DNA of 44,930 bases from Candidatus Levybacteria bacterium RIFCSPHIGHO2_01_FULL_36_15 (GTDB lineage Bacteria > Patescibacteriota > Microgenomatia > Levybacterales > GWA1-39-11), in contig MFNJ01000030.1 in NCBI GenBank assembly GCA_001782015.1, positions 1 through 44,930 on the forward strand, in the 5' to 3' direction. Of the stretch, positions 25,527 through 34,895 are shown piece by piece; the stretch's first letter is position 1, and each line of letters begins with the position of its first letter. The notes beneath the pieces are model-generated. The model saw nothing but the letters and a program-made list of their open reading frames with translations, searched no databases and was not told the origin of the DNA. The position numbers and the translations under genes are program-made.

Positions 25527-28500
25527 TTATTTGTAATTTATAAAATGAAAGCTATCTAAAACAGTATTGGTTTTAGGTAAAACCCCAACAACTATAACAT
25601 TCCTACCAAAGAACTCTTTTATCAAATCACCTTCCTTGTTAAAGATATTTTCCTTTTTCATTACCTCTGCTTCATCTATGCCTATAAAAATTGGCTCATA
25701 TTTATTATTCGCAATGTAAATAGGATTAAAGCCATCAGACCGAATACTGCCCTTAATTTTCTCTGGGATATTAGCAGAAATGGAGTAAAAGAGTTTGGGT
25801 GTTCCATCGGAAGAAAGAGCTACTTTTATATTTCCAGCAGTATTAAGTTTTGCAAAAGTATCAGAATTAACAAAGTGATACTTGTCTATTAAAGTTCCTG
25901 TTGGTTCAAGAATACCAACTATCTTCATTTGAGGCACACCAAAGAAGTCATTAAGTGTATCGTCTGGCTTTTGAAATAATTTTTCCTCCTTCATTGCCAT
26001 CGCTTCTTCATACCCTATGACCATCTCATTTTTACCAAAAGTTAGTATCCCCTCTTTTGGCTTCAAGGATTTATTATCCAGAGTGGTAATTTGAAAAAAG
26101 AGTTTAGGATTGTTATCGGTAAAATTAATTTTGCTTTGCCCTTGAGCTAACATTTCTCCTACTTGTTTATTCAGGTCTGCAGCTGCCACCACCATAGATT
26201 CAGCTTTACCCATGTTGGAGCTAAAACGGGCAAATTCAAAAAAGATAAAAGTAAATAGAATCATCATAAGAGCTGGAGCAAATATTGAAAGATAATTGGT
26301 TTTTCCGGGTCTAAAACGCCTTAAAAGTAGTGAGTTGCTGACTACTGAAATTGAGCTTAAAGCCATTGCCAATCCCGCCAGTTCTGGTTTTAGGACCAGC
26401 CCAACACCTGCAAACACTCTAGCTGCTACAGGAATACCAATCACATTGTAGAAAAGTGCAAAGAACATATTTTGCTTAATCTTGCCCATTGTTTCCTTGG
26501 AAAGAGAAATAGCGTGAATTACATCCCGAAGATCATTTTTAATAATGACTATTCCTCCTGTCTCCATTGCTACATCAGTTCCTGAACCCATAGCAATCCC
26601 TAAATCAGCTTGCGCTAAGGCTGGAGCATCGTTAATACCATCACCAACCATTGCTACCTTTTTACCCTGTGCCTGCAGCTTCTTAACCTCATTGGCTTTA
26701 TCTTCCGGTAAAACTTCAGCTAAAACATTAGTAATTCCTACTTGTTCTGCTATGGCCTTAGCTGTTCTGGTGTTATCGCCAGTAATCATCCATACCTCAA
26801 TGCCCATCCTTTGTAGGTTTTCTACAGCCTCTGGCGAAGTTTCCTTAACAGTATCAGCTACACCAATAAGGCCTAATACCTCTTCTTTTGTAGCCAGTAT
26901 CATAACAGTTACACCCTGGTCCTCTAAACGAGTCATTTTGCGGTTTATTCGCTCAGTAGGTAATCCAACCACTTCTGAGATTAACCTACGGTTACCGAAA
27001 TAATAAGTTTTGCCATTAACATCTGCTTGAACACCATGACCTGGGATAGCCCTAAAATTAGTTGCCTCCTGTAAAGCGATTTCTTCCTCCTGGGCGCAGG
27101 CATAGATTGCCTCAGCCAATGGGTGTTCTGATTGTTTTTCAATACTTGCAGCAATTTCTAATACCTCATCTTCATCCAGACTTCCTATGCTTTCAATTTC
27201 AGCTACCTCTGGTTTTCCTTTAGTTAAAGTTCCTGTCTTATCAAAAACAATAGCATTAATTTTACAGGCACTCTCTAGGGGTTCTCCTCCTTTAACTAAA
27301 ATTCCATGTTCTGCTCCTTTACCAGTCCCTACCATAATAGCTGTAGGAGTTGCTAAACCTAAAGCACAAGGACAAGCAATAACAATAACCGCGGTAAAGG
27401 CCATCAAAGCAAAAGACAGCGGTGCACCAAGAACAAAAAACCAAACAATAAAGGTAAGCGCAGCAATACTAATAACAGCTGGGACAAACCAGGCAGAAAT
27501 TCTATCTGCAAATGCCTGAATAGGGGCTTTTGATCCCTGAGCATCCTCAACTAAACGAATGATTTGAGAAAGAGTTGTTTCGGGTCCAACCCTGGTAGCA
27601 GTAAACTGAAAACTACCAGTTTTATTAATAGTTCCTCCGATTACCTGATCGTCAACTTTTTTTTCTACTGGCATACTCTCACCTGTAATCATTGATTCAT
27701 CCACAGAGGAAGCGCCACTGGCAATAACTCCATCAACAGGTATCTTTTCGCCTGGCCTTACCATCAATAAATCTCCTTTTACCACTTGATCTACTGGAAT
27801 ATCTAAAGTTTCCCCGTTTCTAATAACTCTCGCTGTCTTTGCCTGAAGCCCCATTAACTTTTTAATTGCATCAGAGGTTCTGCCTTTAGCTTTAGCTTCT
27901 AACCATTTGCCTAAAATGACAAAAGTGATTAAGAATGCCGCTGTTTCAAAATATAAATCGGGTATTTTAGCTCCATTTAGTCCTAAGTAAGAATTGTTAG
28001 CTAGGAAATAAGTGATAAAATTATATAAACTGTAAAAGTAAGCAACAGAGGTACCAATAGCAATTAGACTATCCATATTGAAGGTTTTCATGCGGAGGGC
28101 AGACCACATGCCCTTATAAAAACCTTTACCAATAATAAATTGGACCGGTGTGGCTAATATTAAAGAGACAATGCCAATATAGGGTGCCAAAATGGTACTG
28201 CCAGGAAGTAATTTGAAAAAATCCAGAAGCATGAAATAAATCATTGGTAAACTCAAAACAAAGCTAATGGTAAATTTCTCAAATAATGCTGATATCTCCT
28301 CTTTTTGTTTGCGGGATTCAAACTCTGGATCTGTCCCATCTAATACAGTAGCTTTATATCCAGCTCTTTTAACTGCTTCCAGAAGAGAGTTTTTTGAGGG
28401 AAGGTTTGAATCTACTACAACTGAAGCTTTTTCGGCGGTGAAATTGACACGAGCAATTTTCACCCCAGGCACTTTCTTAAGAGATCTTTCAATAATTCCC

Positions 28501-29132
28501 GCACAAGACGTACAATGCATACCTGAAAGTGAAAGAGCAACTTTTTCTGATCCTGAATTTTGTGGAGATATAATTTGTTGCGCAACGTTAGTTACAATTC
28601 TATTCGATATACTCTCTGATATTGTTTTATCCTCACCCCTATTAACATCTAAAGTATTAAGAAGATTTACTGACCGAAGCAATCTGTCAATAAAATCTTT
28701 TGAATTCTCCGTTTTATCTTTTGGTATAGAGAATTGGGCAACTTTTTTATTATCAACCTTGCCATCAAAATATAACTTTCCATCATCTCCTTCTAAAACT
28801 TTTCCAGCAGCTGTAGTAACTGACTGAAACTTAATTTTCATGGGCTTACCGTTAGGTACTATTTTTTGGCTAATCTTCATTTCAGAAATCTCATCTTTAG
28901 TTTCTTGTAACGGAGTATCTATTATTGCTTTATAACCAGCATTAGCAATAGCTTTGATAATATCATCTGGCTTATTAAGTCCTAAATTAAGAAAAACGGA
29001 TCCTTTACCGGATTTGAAATCAATTTCAGGATTACTTACTCCTGACAATTCTCCTAATTCATCCTTGATTAGCATTTCACAAGAACCGCAATGCATTCCT
29101 GAAACTGTAAAATTAATTTTATGCTTATTCAT
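25527..29132 (-). CDS. copA: Oversized copper-exporting P1B ATPase CopA with extra domains
   Basis: 1201 residues against the usual 750-850. Residues 1-70 are an HMA domain with GMHCGSC (12-18). Residues 75-195 are an unusual non-HMA insert. Residues 198-265 are a second HMA (GMHCTSC, 204-210). Residues about 280-975 are the ATPase: the membrane copper site CPC (about 587-589) in [13 protein letters not shown], the phosphorylated DKTGT (about 630), SEHPLAEAI and [16 protein letters not shown]. Residues about 1000-1201 are two tandem repeats of about 95 residues, each with PKLF, IG-x2-EA-x2-MK-x-E, FFG, VG(I/V)L and a D-x-(Y/F)-HF-(V/I)-N end. It exports Cu+ from the cytoplasm. It is the last gene of the island's long run and has its own regulator-type box directly upstream (29165-29181). 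Confidence 0.95.
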   Translation of the reverse strand: MNKHKINFTVSGMHCGSCEMLIKDELGELSGVSNPEIDFKSGKGSVFLNLGLNKPDDIIKAIANAGYKAIIDTPLQETKDEISEMKISQKIVPNGKPMKIKFQSVTTAAGKVLEGDDGKLYFDGKVDNKKVAQFSIPKDKTENSKDFIDRLLRSVNLLNTLDVNRGEDKTISESISNRIVTNVAQQIISPQNSGSEKVALSLSGMHCTSCAGIIERSLKKVPGVKIARVNFTAEKASVVVDSNLPSKNSLLEAVKRAGYKATVLDGTDPEFESRKQKEEISALFEKFTISFVLSLPMIYFMLLDFFKLLPGSTILAPYIGIVSLILATPVQFIIGKGFYKGMWSALRMKTFNMDSLIAIGTSVAYFYSLYNFITYFLANNSYLGLNGAKIPDLYFETAAFLITFVILGKWLEAKAKGRTSDAIKKLMGLQAKTARVIRNGETLDIPVDQVVKGDLLMVRPGEKIPVDGVIASGASSVDESMITGESMPVEKKVDDQVIGGTINKTGSFQFTATRVGPETTLSQIIRLVEDAQGSKAPIQAFADRISAWFVPAVISIAALTFIVWFFVLGAPLSFALMAFTAVIVIACPCALGLATPTAIMVGTGKGAEHGILVKGGEPLESACKINAIVFDKTGTLTKGKPEVAEIESIGSLDEDEVLEIAASIEKQSEHPLAEAIYACAQEEEIALQEATNFRAIPGHGVQADVNGKTYYFGNRRLISEVVGLPTERINRKMTRLEDQGVTVMILATKEEVLGLIGVADTVKETSPEAVENLQRMGIEVWMITGDNTRTAKAIAEQVGITNVLAEVLPEDKANEVKKLQAQGKKVAMVGDGINDAPALAQADLGIAMGSGTDVAMETGGIVIIKNDLRDVIHAISLSKETMGKIKQNMFFALFYNVIGIPVAARVFAGVGLVLKPELAGLAMALSSISVVSNSLLLRRFRPGKTNYLSIFAPALMMILFTFIFFEFARFSSNMGKAESMVVAAADLNKQVGEMLAQGQSKINFTDNNPKLFFQITTLDNKSLKPKEGILTFGKNEMVIGYEEAMAMKEEKLFQKPDDTLNDFFGVPQMKIVGILEPTGTLIDKYHFVNSDTFAKLNTAGNIKVALSSDGTPKLFYSISANIPEKIKGSIRSDGFNPIYIANNKYEPIFIGIDEAEVMKKENIFNKEGDLIKEFFGRNVIVVGVLPKTNTVLDSFHFINYK

Positions 29133-29148
29133 AATGTTATAGGTTATA

Positions 29149-29181
29149 AGTATACAAATAAAACATTAGGAAATTATTAAG
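29149..29181 (-). promoter_or_regulatory. Regulator box plus -10 before copA
   Basis: On the minus strand, CTTAATAATTTCCTAAT (29165-29181), a direct repeat with an 11-base period, then 10 bases, then TATACT (29149-29154), 17 bases before the ATG. The box takes the place of a -35 element, as expected for activation by an OmpR-family regulator. It matches boxes at 32015, 34871 and 39780. Confidence 0.75.
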
Positions 29182-29182
29182 A

Positions 29183-29380
29183 CTAACCAACTTGATAATC
29201 AGTTCCTTCAAGGGCAAGTTTAACTTCATTTGCCGTCACTAAACGATTGGCCACTATAGTTACTTTACCTGAAAGCTGTGTAATCACCCGCAAAACCCCA
29301 TTAATCTTCATTAATTTTTTCTCTATAACTTTTTGACATGCCTGACAATGCATGCCCAGAATTTTAAATTTATTATCCAT
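29183..29380 (-). CDS. copZ: Copper chaperone-like HMA protein (CopZ-like)
   Basis: 65 residues, a single HMA fold. LGMHCQACQKVIEKKL carries the Cu-binding C-x2-C (GMHCQAC). It resembles CopZ, which carries Cu+ in the cytoplasm to CopA and the repressor. It lies directly upstream of copA and one base after the SafE-fusion gene, consistent with delivering copper to both HMA-bearing membrane proteins. The first half of the C-terminal helix is well formed; the family's loop-5 Tyr/Phe is replaced (EGTDYQVG). Confidence 0.88.
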   Translation of the reverse strand: MDNKFKILGMHCQACQKVIEKKLMKINGVLRVITQLSGKVTIVANRLVTANEVKLALEGTDYQVG

Positions 29381-29381
29381 G

Positions 29382-31190
29382 TTAATTTGCTTTTATCACT
29401 CCTCTTGGTATTCCCATGGCACAGGTAATTAGATAATCTCCCGCTCTATTTGGGGTAAAATTAAACACAATGGGTGTGCCTTTTTGGAGTATCACAGGTT
29501 GCTGTGTTAAACCAGGAATCATAATACTTCCCATACAACCATATCCATCATCCTTTACATCTATTTCCATTCTTACCGGCTGACCGGATTTTACAGTAAA
29601 CCTGTTAGGTTGAATATCATTATCCTGAGTGTAGACTGTCTTAATCACTTGAATATTATCTTGTTGGACAGCAGGAGCAGGAGTCGTGGAAGCAGATGCT
29701 CGCAATTTTTGTTGAGCTGTTGCTCCTCCCCCACAACCGCAACCTCCGCTGCTACCACAGCTTCCGCCACCCGCTGGCGCAGCCACCTGCTTTTGTAAAT
29801 CTTGCTGATTAACAGCACTACCGCTTCCGTCACTGTTTACAACATTAAACGATCCACGGTACATACCCATGGAACAACTAAATTTTAACACTCCAGTCTC
29901 AGTAGGTGTAAATTTAAGAATATTTTCTCCTAAGTTTAAACTTGTGCGGATATTTAAGGCAGAAGAAACAATAGAGCTGGCACAAGTATTCACATCTTCG
30001 GAAGTAATAATCCACTTTACAGGAATGCCCTTTTTGACTATAAATGTATTTGGTGAATAACCGGAAGAATTTTGCACCATTTTAGCCACCTGAACACCAT
30101 TTTCCAAAGTAACATTAGGATCAGTTGCGGAAGATGTAGATGCGGCATTTGCATTAAAAAGGGAAAGTAAGTTTAAACCAGCCAAGTTATAACCGTTAGA
30201 AATATTAAATACAGCCAAGACAATCACTACAATTCCAGCGAATTTAAAGAAACTTTTAGCAAAAGCGCCTTTAACAACAGAGGTAAGTCCGCCTATTCCT
30301 AAAAGCCCGGGAGCAGTTCCAATAGCAAAGAATCCCATTGTTAAAGCTCCTTTAACCGGATCACCTGTACTAATAGCAAAAAGCTGCATTGCCTGAGTGA
30401 AACCACATGGTAGAAAGAATGTCATGGCTCCACCAATCATTGAATTTGTATGGCTGTATTCTTTTTCGTGATGCTCCTTAATACCCAATGCCCGACTTAT
30501 GAATTTAGGCAAAGTTATATTTACAGAGCGTAAACGAGGGGAAATATCGATAAGTTGAGCTCCCAAAAGAAACATTACCCCTCCAACAACAATGGTTAGG
30601 ATTCCTAAAATTGTTGGAGAAAGACTGAAAAAAGAACCAGCAAAACCAATCATACCCCCAAAGAAGAAGTAAGAAGCAATCCTACCGATATTAAAAAATA
30701 CATGAGGTTTGAATTTTTGTAATGAAGTAGCACTTGGATGCTTTTCTGCAAATTTAGCTGACGCCCCTAAAACAAGTCCTCCAACCAATGCCATACAAGT
30801 AGAAAAACCTGCTGTAAGTCCAATCAGTAGAACAACAGGCAAACTCGCAAAATTATTAGATGTTCCTTTTACTAAACTAAAAAGTCCTAAATTATCTGCC
30901 AAAAGATATACAAAAAATAAAATTCCAGCAGCAGCTAGTAAATCAAAATAATCATGAGGATTTTTAGAAAAAAGTGGTTTTTCTTCTTTACCTACAGCAT
31001 AACCTACTTCACCTATTGCTTGAGAGACTTTATCTTTATCTAATCCATTATTATGATAAATGTCCGCCGTACCCTTTGTATGACTGACTACACACTTGTC
31101 AACTCCAGGGATCTTTAGAAGTTCATCTTCTATCAAGATCTCACAAGATCGACAATGCATTCCTTTGATGTGTACAGTTGTTTTTTCCAT
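29382..31190 (-). CDS. HMA - SafE/DsbD-like membrane domain - double cupredoxin fusion
   Basis: 602 residues. Residues 1-68 are an HMA domain with GMHCRSC (10-16). Residues about 78-335 form a six- to seven-helix membrane domain of the SafE / sulfite-exporter-like type (GLTAGFSTCMALVGGLVLG; FFLPCGFTQAMQLFAISTGD, with C near P as in DsbD/CcdA relatives). Residues about 365-455 are a first cupredoxin-like domain (FIVKKGIPVKWIITSEDVNT, ending FSCSMGMYRG). Residues about 465-490 are a Cys-Gly-rich segment (SCGSSGGCGCGGG). Residues about 510-602 are a second cupredoxin-like domain (RFTVKSGQPVRMEID, ending ITCAMGIPRG). It may pass copper across the membrane to the outer cupredoxins, or shield the envelope from it. 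Its place before CopZ and CopA supports a copper role. Confidence 0.88.
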   Translation of the reverse strand: MEKTTVHIKGMHCRSCEILIEDELLKIPGVDKCVVSHTKGTADIYHNNGLDKDKVSQAIGEVGYAVGKEEKPLFSKNPHDYFDLLAAAGILFFVYLLADNLGLFSLVKGTSNNFASLPVVLLIGLTAGFSTCMALVGGLVLGASAKFAEKHPSATSLQKFKPHVFFNIGRIASYFFFGGMIGFAGSFFSLSPTILGILTIVVGGVMFLLGAQLIDISPRLRSVNITLPKFISRALGIKEHHEKEYSHTNSMIGGAMTFFLPCGFTQAMQLFAISTGDPVKGALTMGFFAIGTAPGLLGIGGLTSVVKGAFAKSFFKFAGIVVIVLAVFNISNGYNLAGLNLLSLFNANAASTSSATDPNVTLENGVQVAKMVQNSSGYSPNTFIVKKGIPVKWIITSEDVNTCASSIVSSALNIRTSLNLGENILKFTPTETGVLKFSCSMGMYRGSFNVVNSDGSGSAVNQQDLQKQVAAPAGGGSCGSSGGCGCGGGATAQQKLRASASTTPAPAVQQDNIQVIKTVYTQDNDIQPNRFTVKSGQPVRMEIDVKDDGYGCMGSIMIPGLTQQPVILQKGTPIVFNFTPNRAGDYLITCAMGIPRGVIKAN

Positions 31191-31200
31191 AGTTTATAAA

Positions 31201-31980
31201 TTATTGGGAAAGTTGTTGATCTATGGCAGATTTAAAAGCACTAAAAGGCTGTGCTCCCACCAGGATCGTTCCCTCAATTGAATCTGAGGAAGTGGTTTTA
31301 CCAAGGAACCAAGTTGGAGTACCATTGGCTCCAACTTTTTGCGCTTCCGCTAAATCTTTATCTACCTCGGCTTTTAATTTGCCACCATCCAAACATTCTT
31401 GAAATTGCGTTAAATTCAGTCCAGCGCTTTTTGCCAAAGCAGGCAACTGATCTAGAGTTATACCTGTACCGCCTGAAGTAGTATTTATAAAGATCTGATC
31501 ATGGTACTTAAAATAAGCAATATCTCCACCCTGATCTTTTGCACACTGGGCAGCTTCAGCTTCTTTTGCAGCGTTTTGATGGAAAGGAAGCGGTAAGTCT
31601 TTATAAACTAATCTTATTTTTCCTGTATCTATATAACTCTTTTTCAGCTCCGGTAGAACTTCAGTAAAGGATTTTTTGCAAAACGGACATTCATAATCAG
31701 AAAATTCTACTAAAGTTAACTTGGCGTTTTTATCACCTAAAATAGGATCTCCGGAAATAGATACTTTTACAGGTTTACCACTATCTAGTTGGGCAGCTGC
31801 CACAGCTTGTGAAGGGGCTTGGTTTGATTGAGCTGCTTGAACAGCAGCGCTATTGCTCTTTTGTCCAGCATCACCTTTAACCTTAAGAGCTCCACCACTA
31901 ATTAAAATTGACGACGAGATAATCATGGCTGCTAAAAGTATTGATCCTGGTACTGTTGTAAATAAAAATTTTGCTAGCAT
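31201..31980 (-). CDS. DsbA-like membrane-anchored thioredoxin-fold protein
   Basis: 259 residues. A membrane anchor (about 8-30) and an Ala/Gln/Ser linker (40-65) precede a DsbA-family domain with the redox site YECPFCKK near residue 97 and the cis-Pro loop GTPTWF near 226. It acts on the outer face of the membrane, oxidising or isomerising disulfides. It belongs to the run CcdA - DUF2933 - this gene, and CcdA probably re-reduces or oxidises it. It has its own regulator-type box (32015-32031), so it can be induced separately from the genes before it. Confidence 0.92.
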   Translation of the reverse strand: MLAKFLFTTVPGSILLAAMIISSSILISGGALKVKGDAGQKSNSAAVQAAQSNQAPSQAVAAAQLDSGKPVKVSISGDPILGDKNAKLTLVEFSDYECPFCKKSFTEVLPELKKSYIDTGKIRLVYKDLPLPFHQNAAKEAEAAQCAKDQGGDIAYFKYHDQIFINTTSGGTGITLDQLPALAKSAGLNLTQFQECLDGGKLKAEVDKDLAEAQKVGANGTPTWFLGKTTSSDSIEGTILVGAQPFSAFKSAIDQQLSQ

Positions 31981-31997
31981 ATTTTAAAGATTTTTTA

Positions 31998-32031
31998 ATA
32001 TTACAGTATGAAACATTAAGAAATAATGAAG
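31998..32031 (-). promoter_or_regulatory. Regulator box plus -10 before the DsbA-like gene
   Basis: On the minus strand, CTTCATTATTTCTTAAT (32015-32031) followed by 11 bases and TAATAT (31998-32003), then the ATG at 31980. Same direct repeat as at 29165, 34871 and 39780. Confidence 0.7.
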
Positions 32032-32037
32032 ACTTCC

Positions 32038-32301
32038 TTAATGTCTAACATTGTCTTTATTTTTATTGTCTTGGCTATTCTCCTGATGATTTTCCATAGA
32101 ATGGCCCTTCATCATAAAAAGATGTATCAGTGGACAAAGAAGCAATAAACCGAATGTAAGAAGATTGGATACGGGAACCTTAAAAAAATAGATAGCAATT
32201 ACTATTATACCTACCCCAACTAAACAAAAAGCAAATATTTTGTTTTTTAAAAAAGATTTCCGTTGAGTATTACCTCCTTGTTGTTTTTGACAGCAATCCA
32301 T
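32038..32301 (-). CDS. DUF2933-type small membrane protein
   Basis: 87 residues. The N-terminus MDCCQKQQ contains a Cys pair, then two membrane helices (about 22-40 and 46-63), then LLLCPLIHLFMMKGHSMENH, an LCPxxHxxMMxxGH motif typical of DUF2933 proteins that occur with heavy-metal exporters. The Cys, His and Met residues could bind copper, an inference from the composition. It starts 1 base after the CcdA stop, so translation is coupled. Confidence 0.75.
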   Translation of the reverse strand: MDCCQKQQGGNTQRKSFLKNKIFAFCLVGVGIIVIAIYFFKVPVSNLLTFGLLLLCPLIHLFMMKGHSMENHQENSQDNKNKDNVRH

Positions 32302-32302
32302 A

Positions 32303-33139
32303 TCAAACTTTTTTAGCGATTTTATATAAGAAAAAGATTACTATTACTAAAAATATTAAATTTAAGGGTAAATTATTCCCCACAATTGAATTTACCCACT
32401 CCGCAGAATTTTGAATTGTTTTAGTAAAAATTTCCATGTTTTGACCTGAAAGGGATCCTTTATATGAGAAGATTAGGATTAACACTCCGGTTACAAAAAA
32501 GACTGCTGACCCAATTAGGTTACTTAAAATTAATGGTGTATATCTGCCAAATATTGTTATTGTTGCCACTGGACGTCTCAGAATTGAGAACTTTGGCATT
32601 TTTTCATTCAAAAATAAAGAAATTAATAATAGAGGAGTAACCATACCCAAAACGTACACTCCTCCTATAGCTAATGCACCGAAAAAATTAGGAGACAAAA
32701 AGGTAAGAGCTAAAATTCCAATCAAAACAGGTGCACAACAAGCAGAAGTGATACCGGAAAAAACACCTAAAGTGAAAACAGACAATATATCTGGTTTTTC
32801 TTTCTGTGTGCCACCTGGCAAATGAGGCATTGGCAACTTAATTCCTAAGAAGGTCACGATTGATACCAGTAACATAACTATTCCGCCAAGAATATAGATT
32901 GGATCGTGGTAACGAAAAGTTAGCTTGGAAATTAGAGCAATCCCTAAGACAGCTGGCAACATCACTGCAAAAATACCTAATCCAAATATTAAGGTCATCA
33001 AAAGTATTTTCTCTTTTTCCTTAAAAACTCCACCTAAATAAGCTGGAAGTAAAAAGGTGATACAACACGGTGCAAGCAAAGCAACCATTCCAGCAACAAA
33101 AGCTGCTATAAGGGATGTTTGGAAAAGCATTGTCTCCAT
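32303..33139 (-). CDS. ccdA: CcdA/DsbD-type thiol-disulfide membrane transporter
   Basis: About 278 residues with six or more membrane helices. The two signature halves are GMVALLAPCCITFLLPAYLG, with the Cys after AP, and GVFSGITSACCAPVLIG, with the second. CcdA moves electrons from cytoplasmic thioredoxin to the outside, for reducing disulfides or cytochrome assembly; no cytochrome genes are present here. I use the ATG at 33139 because it overlaps the TGA of the preceding gene (TGATG), the classic coupling arrangement; an ATG 4 codons upstream is possible. It probably supplies the DsbA-like protein at 31201 and the cysteine protein at 33139. Confidence 0.88.
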   Translation of the reverse strand: METMLFQTSLIAAFVAGMVALLAPCCITFLLPAYLGGVFKEKEKILLMTLIFGLGIFAVMLPAVLGIALISKLTFRYHDPIYILGGIVMLLVSIVTFLGIKLPMPHLPGGTQKEKPDILSVFTLGVFSGITSACCAPVLIGILALTFLSPNFFGALAIGGVYVLGMVTPLLLISLFLNEKMPKFSILRRPVATITIFGRYTPLILSNLIGSAVFFVTGVLILIFSYKGSLSGQNMEIFTKTIQNSAEWVNSIVGNNLPLNLIFLVIVIFFLYKIAKKV

Positions 33140-34080
33140 CAGACTCCGCAACCTCCACCGCTACTTTGAATGCCTGGAATACCCTGAACTGCTTGTTTTA
33201 TTTTGGCAGCTCCCTGAGCTGATGAATAATTTTTAGAAAGAGCAAGTTTAGCATCAACATCTTTCCACTTGGTTCCTTGCTTATCAAAATATACAGCCAT
33301 CTCTACATAAGTTTGAGGAAACCAAAAAGAGTTAAAAGCGAGTAGGTCTTTATATATCTGCTTTTCTGGTAAACCATTATAAACAGCCCATTCAATGTAA
33401 CCCAAGGCTGCCATTCCATGGTTGCAATCAGGAAAAGAAGTCGGGTTATTACAACAAGGCCTAAAAACATTCTCTGCTATTTTTTTAACTAGCTCCTGTT
33501 GTTCTAGATTTAAAGGAATTATCTCTTTTGAGGAATAAAGCTCCATTACAGGTTTTGCTCCTATAGTCCAACCGCCAGTTGAAGCAAAATTTCCTGCCTT
33601 GCCTTTTCCTTCTTGTACCATTGGACCTTCGTCTAAAACTCTGCTTTTATTGACTAGTCCCAGAGCCCAAAAAGTGTTAACTATAAACCGGCTGTTTTTT
33701 TCATTTATAGCAATATTTTCATTCCAATCTCCATCTAGGTACTTCAGTTCGTTTTTCCCATCAGCTTCACTTATAAAAAGTTCTTCATATTTTTTCTTAT
33801 CAATAACTCCTGACTCTACCAGTTGCTGGCCCAAGTTTTTCCATCGTAGTGAAGTTGTATACCCTTTAGCTGGTAAAACTTCTTGTTTTAAAATATTCAC
33901 TAGATCCTCGGAGCTTTTAGTAGTATTGGCAAGTTTTGTGATTGATTCATTAAACTGTTTTTTCATGATATAGTATTCAGTTAAACCAACAAAAACAGTA
34001 GAATCTAAAACTATAACTATAGTTAGCCATAGAGGAATAGCCTTTCTGAGAAATTTTTTAACCATTTTATTTTTCATCAT
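33139..34080 (-). CDS. Uncharacterised Cys/His-rich envelope protein in copper/thiol island
   Basis: 313 residues. A membrane anchor (about 14-34) precedes a soluble outer part. The most striking feature is FRPCCNNPTSFPDCNHGMAA (C209, C210, C219, H221), which looks like a metal or redox site and is followed by a helical part. The C-terminus is SSGGGCGV, with Cys at 311 in a flexible Gly-rich tail that could act as a mobile thiol. I do not recognise the family by name, although the CCNNP...DCNHG motif gives me the impression of a conserved one. Its start overlaps the DUF1573 stop by 4 bases (ATGA) and its stop overlaps the CcdA start. The tight coupling to CcdA suggests that CcdA or DsbA-like partners change the redox state of its cysteines. 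A copper-binding role is inferred. Confidence 0.7.
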   Translation of the reverse strand: MMKNKMVKKFLRKAIPLWLTIVIVLDSTVFVGLTEYYIMKKQFNESITKLANTTKSSEDLVNILKQEVLPAKGYTTSLRWKNLGQQLVESGVIDKKKYEELFISEADGKNELKYLDGDWNENIAINEKNSRFIVNTFWALGLVNKSRVLDEGPMVQEGKGKAGNFASTGGWTIGAKPVMELYSSKEIIPLNLEQQELVKKIAENVFRPCCNNPTSFPDCNHGMAALGYIEWAVYNGLPEKQIYKDLLAFNSFWFPQTYVEMAVYFDKQGTKWKDVDAKLALSKNYSSAQGAAKIKQAVQGIPGIQSSGGGCGV

Positions 34081-34574
34081 TTTATAACTGTGCCTGTTAA
34101 GGAAAATTCTAGCCTGGAATTATTCGAATCGTTCGTTTCAACTGAAACCAACCGATTAATTGGTCCTACTCCCTGGGGACCATGGTAAGCAGGATCGAAA
34201 ATTACTTTAAGCTCTGCTTCTTGTCCTGGAGGGATTTCTCCAATCCATGATGAAACACTATTCATCCCAAAAGATGGACTTGTTGTATCACCAATTTTTA
34301 TTTGAGCTTTAGTGCAGTGGCAGGATGTTTTAATATTCATAAGTTTTAATGTGTCAGTCCCCGTATTTTTTATAGTGAAAGTTTTACTGACATTGCCACC
34401 TTTGAAGGGTATGTTGCCCCAGTCATAGTTTTTGTTGTCAACCGTTGCTTTTGTGTTTTGAGAAGACGTAATAGCTGCAGATGTTGAACTTTCACCAGAT
34501 ACCAAGAAAATTCCTCCAACAAGGATTAAAATGGTAAGTAAAACAATACCAATTATAATTTTTTTTTCACCCAT
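34077..34574 (-). CDS. Membrane-anchored DUF1573 domain protein
   Basis: 165 residues. An N-terminal membrane anchor (about 5-26) is followed by a DUF1573 Ig-like domain: YDWGNIPFKGGNVSKTFTIK then NTGTDTLKLMNIKTSCHC with a CHC motif, then IPPGQEAELKVIFDP. It is an exported beta-sandwich of unknown role. The S-C-H-C motif is a good metal-binding candidate, and DUF1573 genes occur with copper and redox genes in other bacteria. Its 3' end overlaps the start of the next gene by ATGA, so it is translated with it. Confidence 0.85.
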   Translation of the reverse strand: MGEKKIIIGIVLLTILILVGGIFLVSGESSTSAAITSSQNTKATVDNKNYDWGNIPFKGGNVSKTFTIKNTGTDTLKLMNIKTSCHCTKAQIKIGDTTSPSFGMNSVSSWIGEIPPGQEAELKVIFDPAYHGPQGVGPINRLVSVETNDSNNSRLEFSLTGTVIK

Positions 34575-34579
34575 CTCTT

Positions 34580-34840
34580 CTAAAAGTTATATCTATAAAG
34601 ACGTTTTATTTCTATTCCGGCGTTGTCAATCTGTCCTTTTTTGATTAAGTCCACCACGCAAGCGTTTAAATGATGACAAAATATTAGTCGACCTGTTTCC
34701 TTTAATACATCTTGAGCTTTCCTAGATTTCTGTACAGCTTTAAGGTTACAAGTATCCTCTTGAAACATTATTATTGCCTGTTGTACATGACTTTGAGCAA
34801 ATTTTATTTTTAATAAAACTTGTTTTCTATAGTCTTGCAT
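34580..34840 (-). CDS. csoR: CsoR-like copper-sensing repressor
   Basis: About 86 residues, an all-helical DUF156/CsoR fold. C31 (in EDTCNLK), H56/H57 and C61 (in CHHLNACV) match the CsoR copper triad Cys-His-Cys in spacing. It usually releases operator DNA when Cu+ binds. The frame is open another 26 codons upstream, into the histidine kinase gene, but those residues are membrane-like (YFLNLQFIIIILS) and a regulator box with its -10 lies there, so I use the ATG at 34840. It lies between the kinase and the DUF1573 gene, so the island has both a two-component system and a CsoR. Its operator was not identified. Confidence 0.85.
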   Translation of the reverse strand: MQDYRKQVLLKIKFAQSHVQQAIIMFQEDTCNLKAVQKSRKAQDVLKETGRLIFCHHLNACVVDLIKKGQIDNAGIEIKRLYRYNF

Positions 34841-34856
34841 AATGGATAAGATAATG

Positions 34857-34887
34857 ATAATAAATTGAAGATTAAGAAAGTATGAAG
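34857..34887 (-). promoter_or_regulatory. Regulator box plus -10 before csoR
   Basis: On the minus strand, CTTCATACTTTCTTAAT (34871-34887) followed by an AT-rich stretch with TATTAT (34857-34862) or TTATCA as -10. It lies in the 55-base gap between the kinase and csoR, so the regulator can drive the downstream genes without the two-component genes. Confidence 0.7.
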
Positions 34888-34895
34888 ATAGGCAC

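Noticed and set aside
26545-27519. Two further antisense frames (152 and 110 codons) inside copA
   Set aside because: They mirror the conserved ATPase motifs of copA and have no ribosome binding site or recognisable protein features.
28267-28827. 186-codon open frame antisense to copA
   Set aside because: It lies wholly within copA on the other strand, has a Ser/Thr/Phe-rich shadow composition and no signals of its own.
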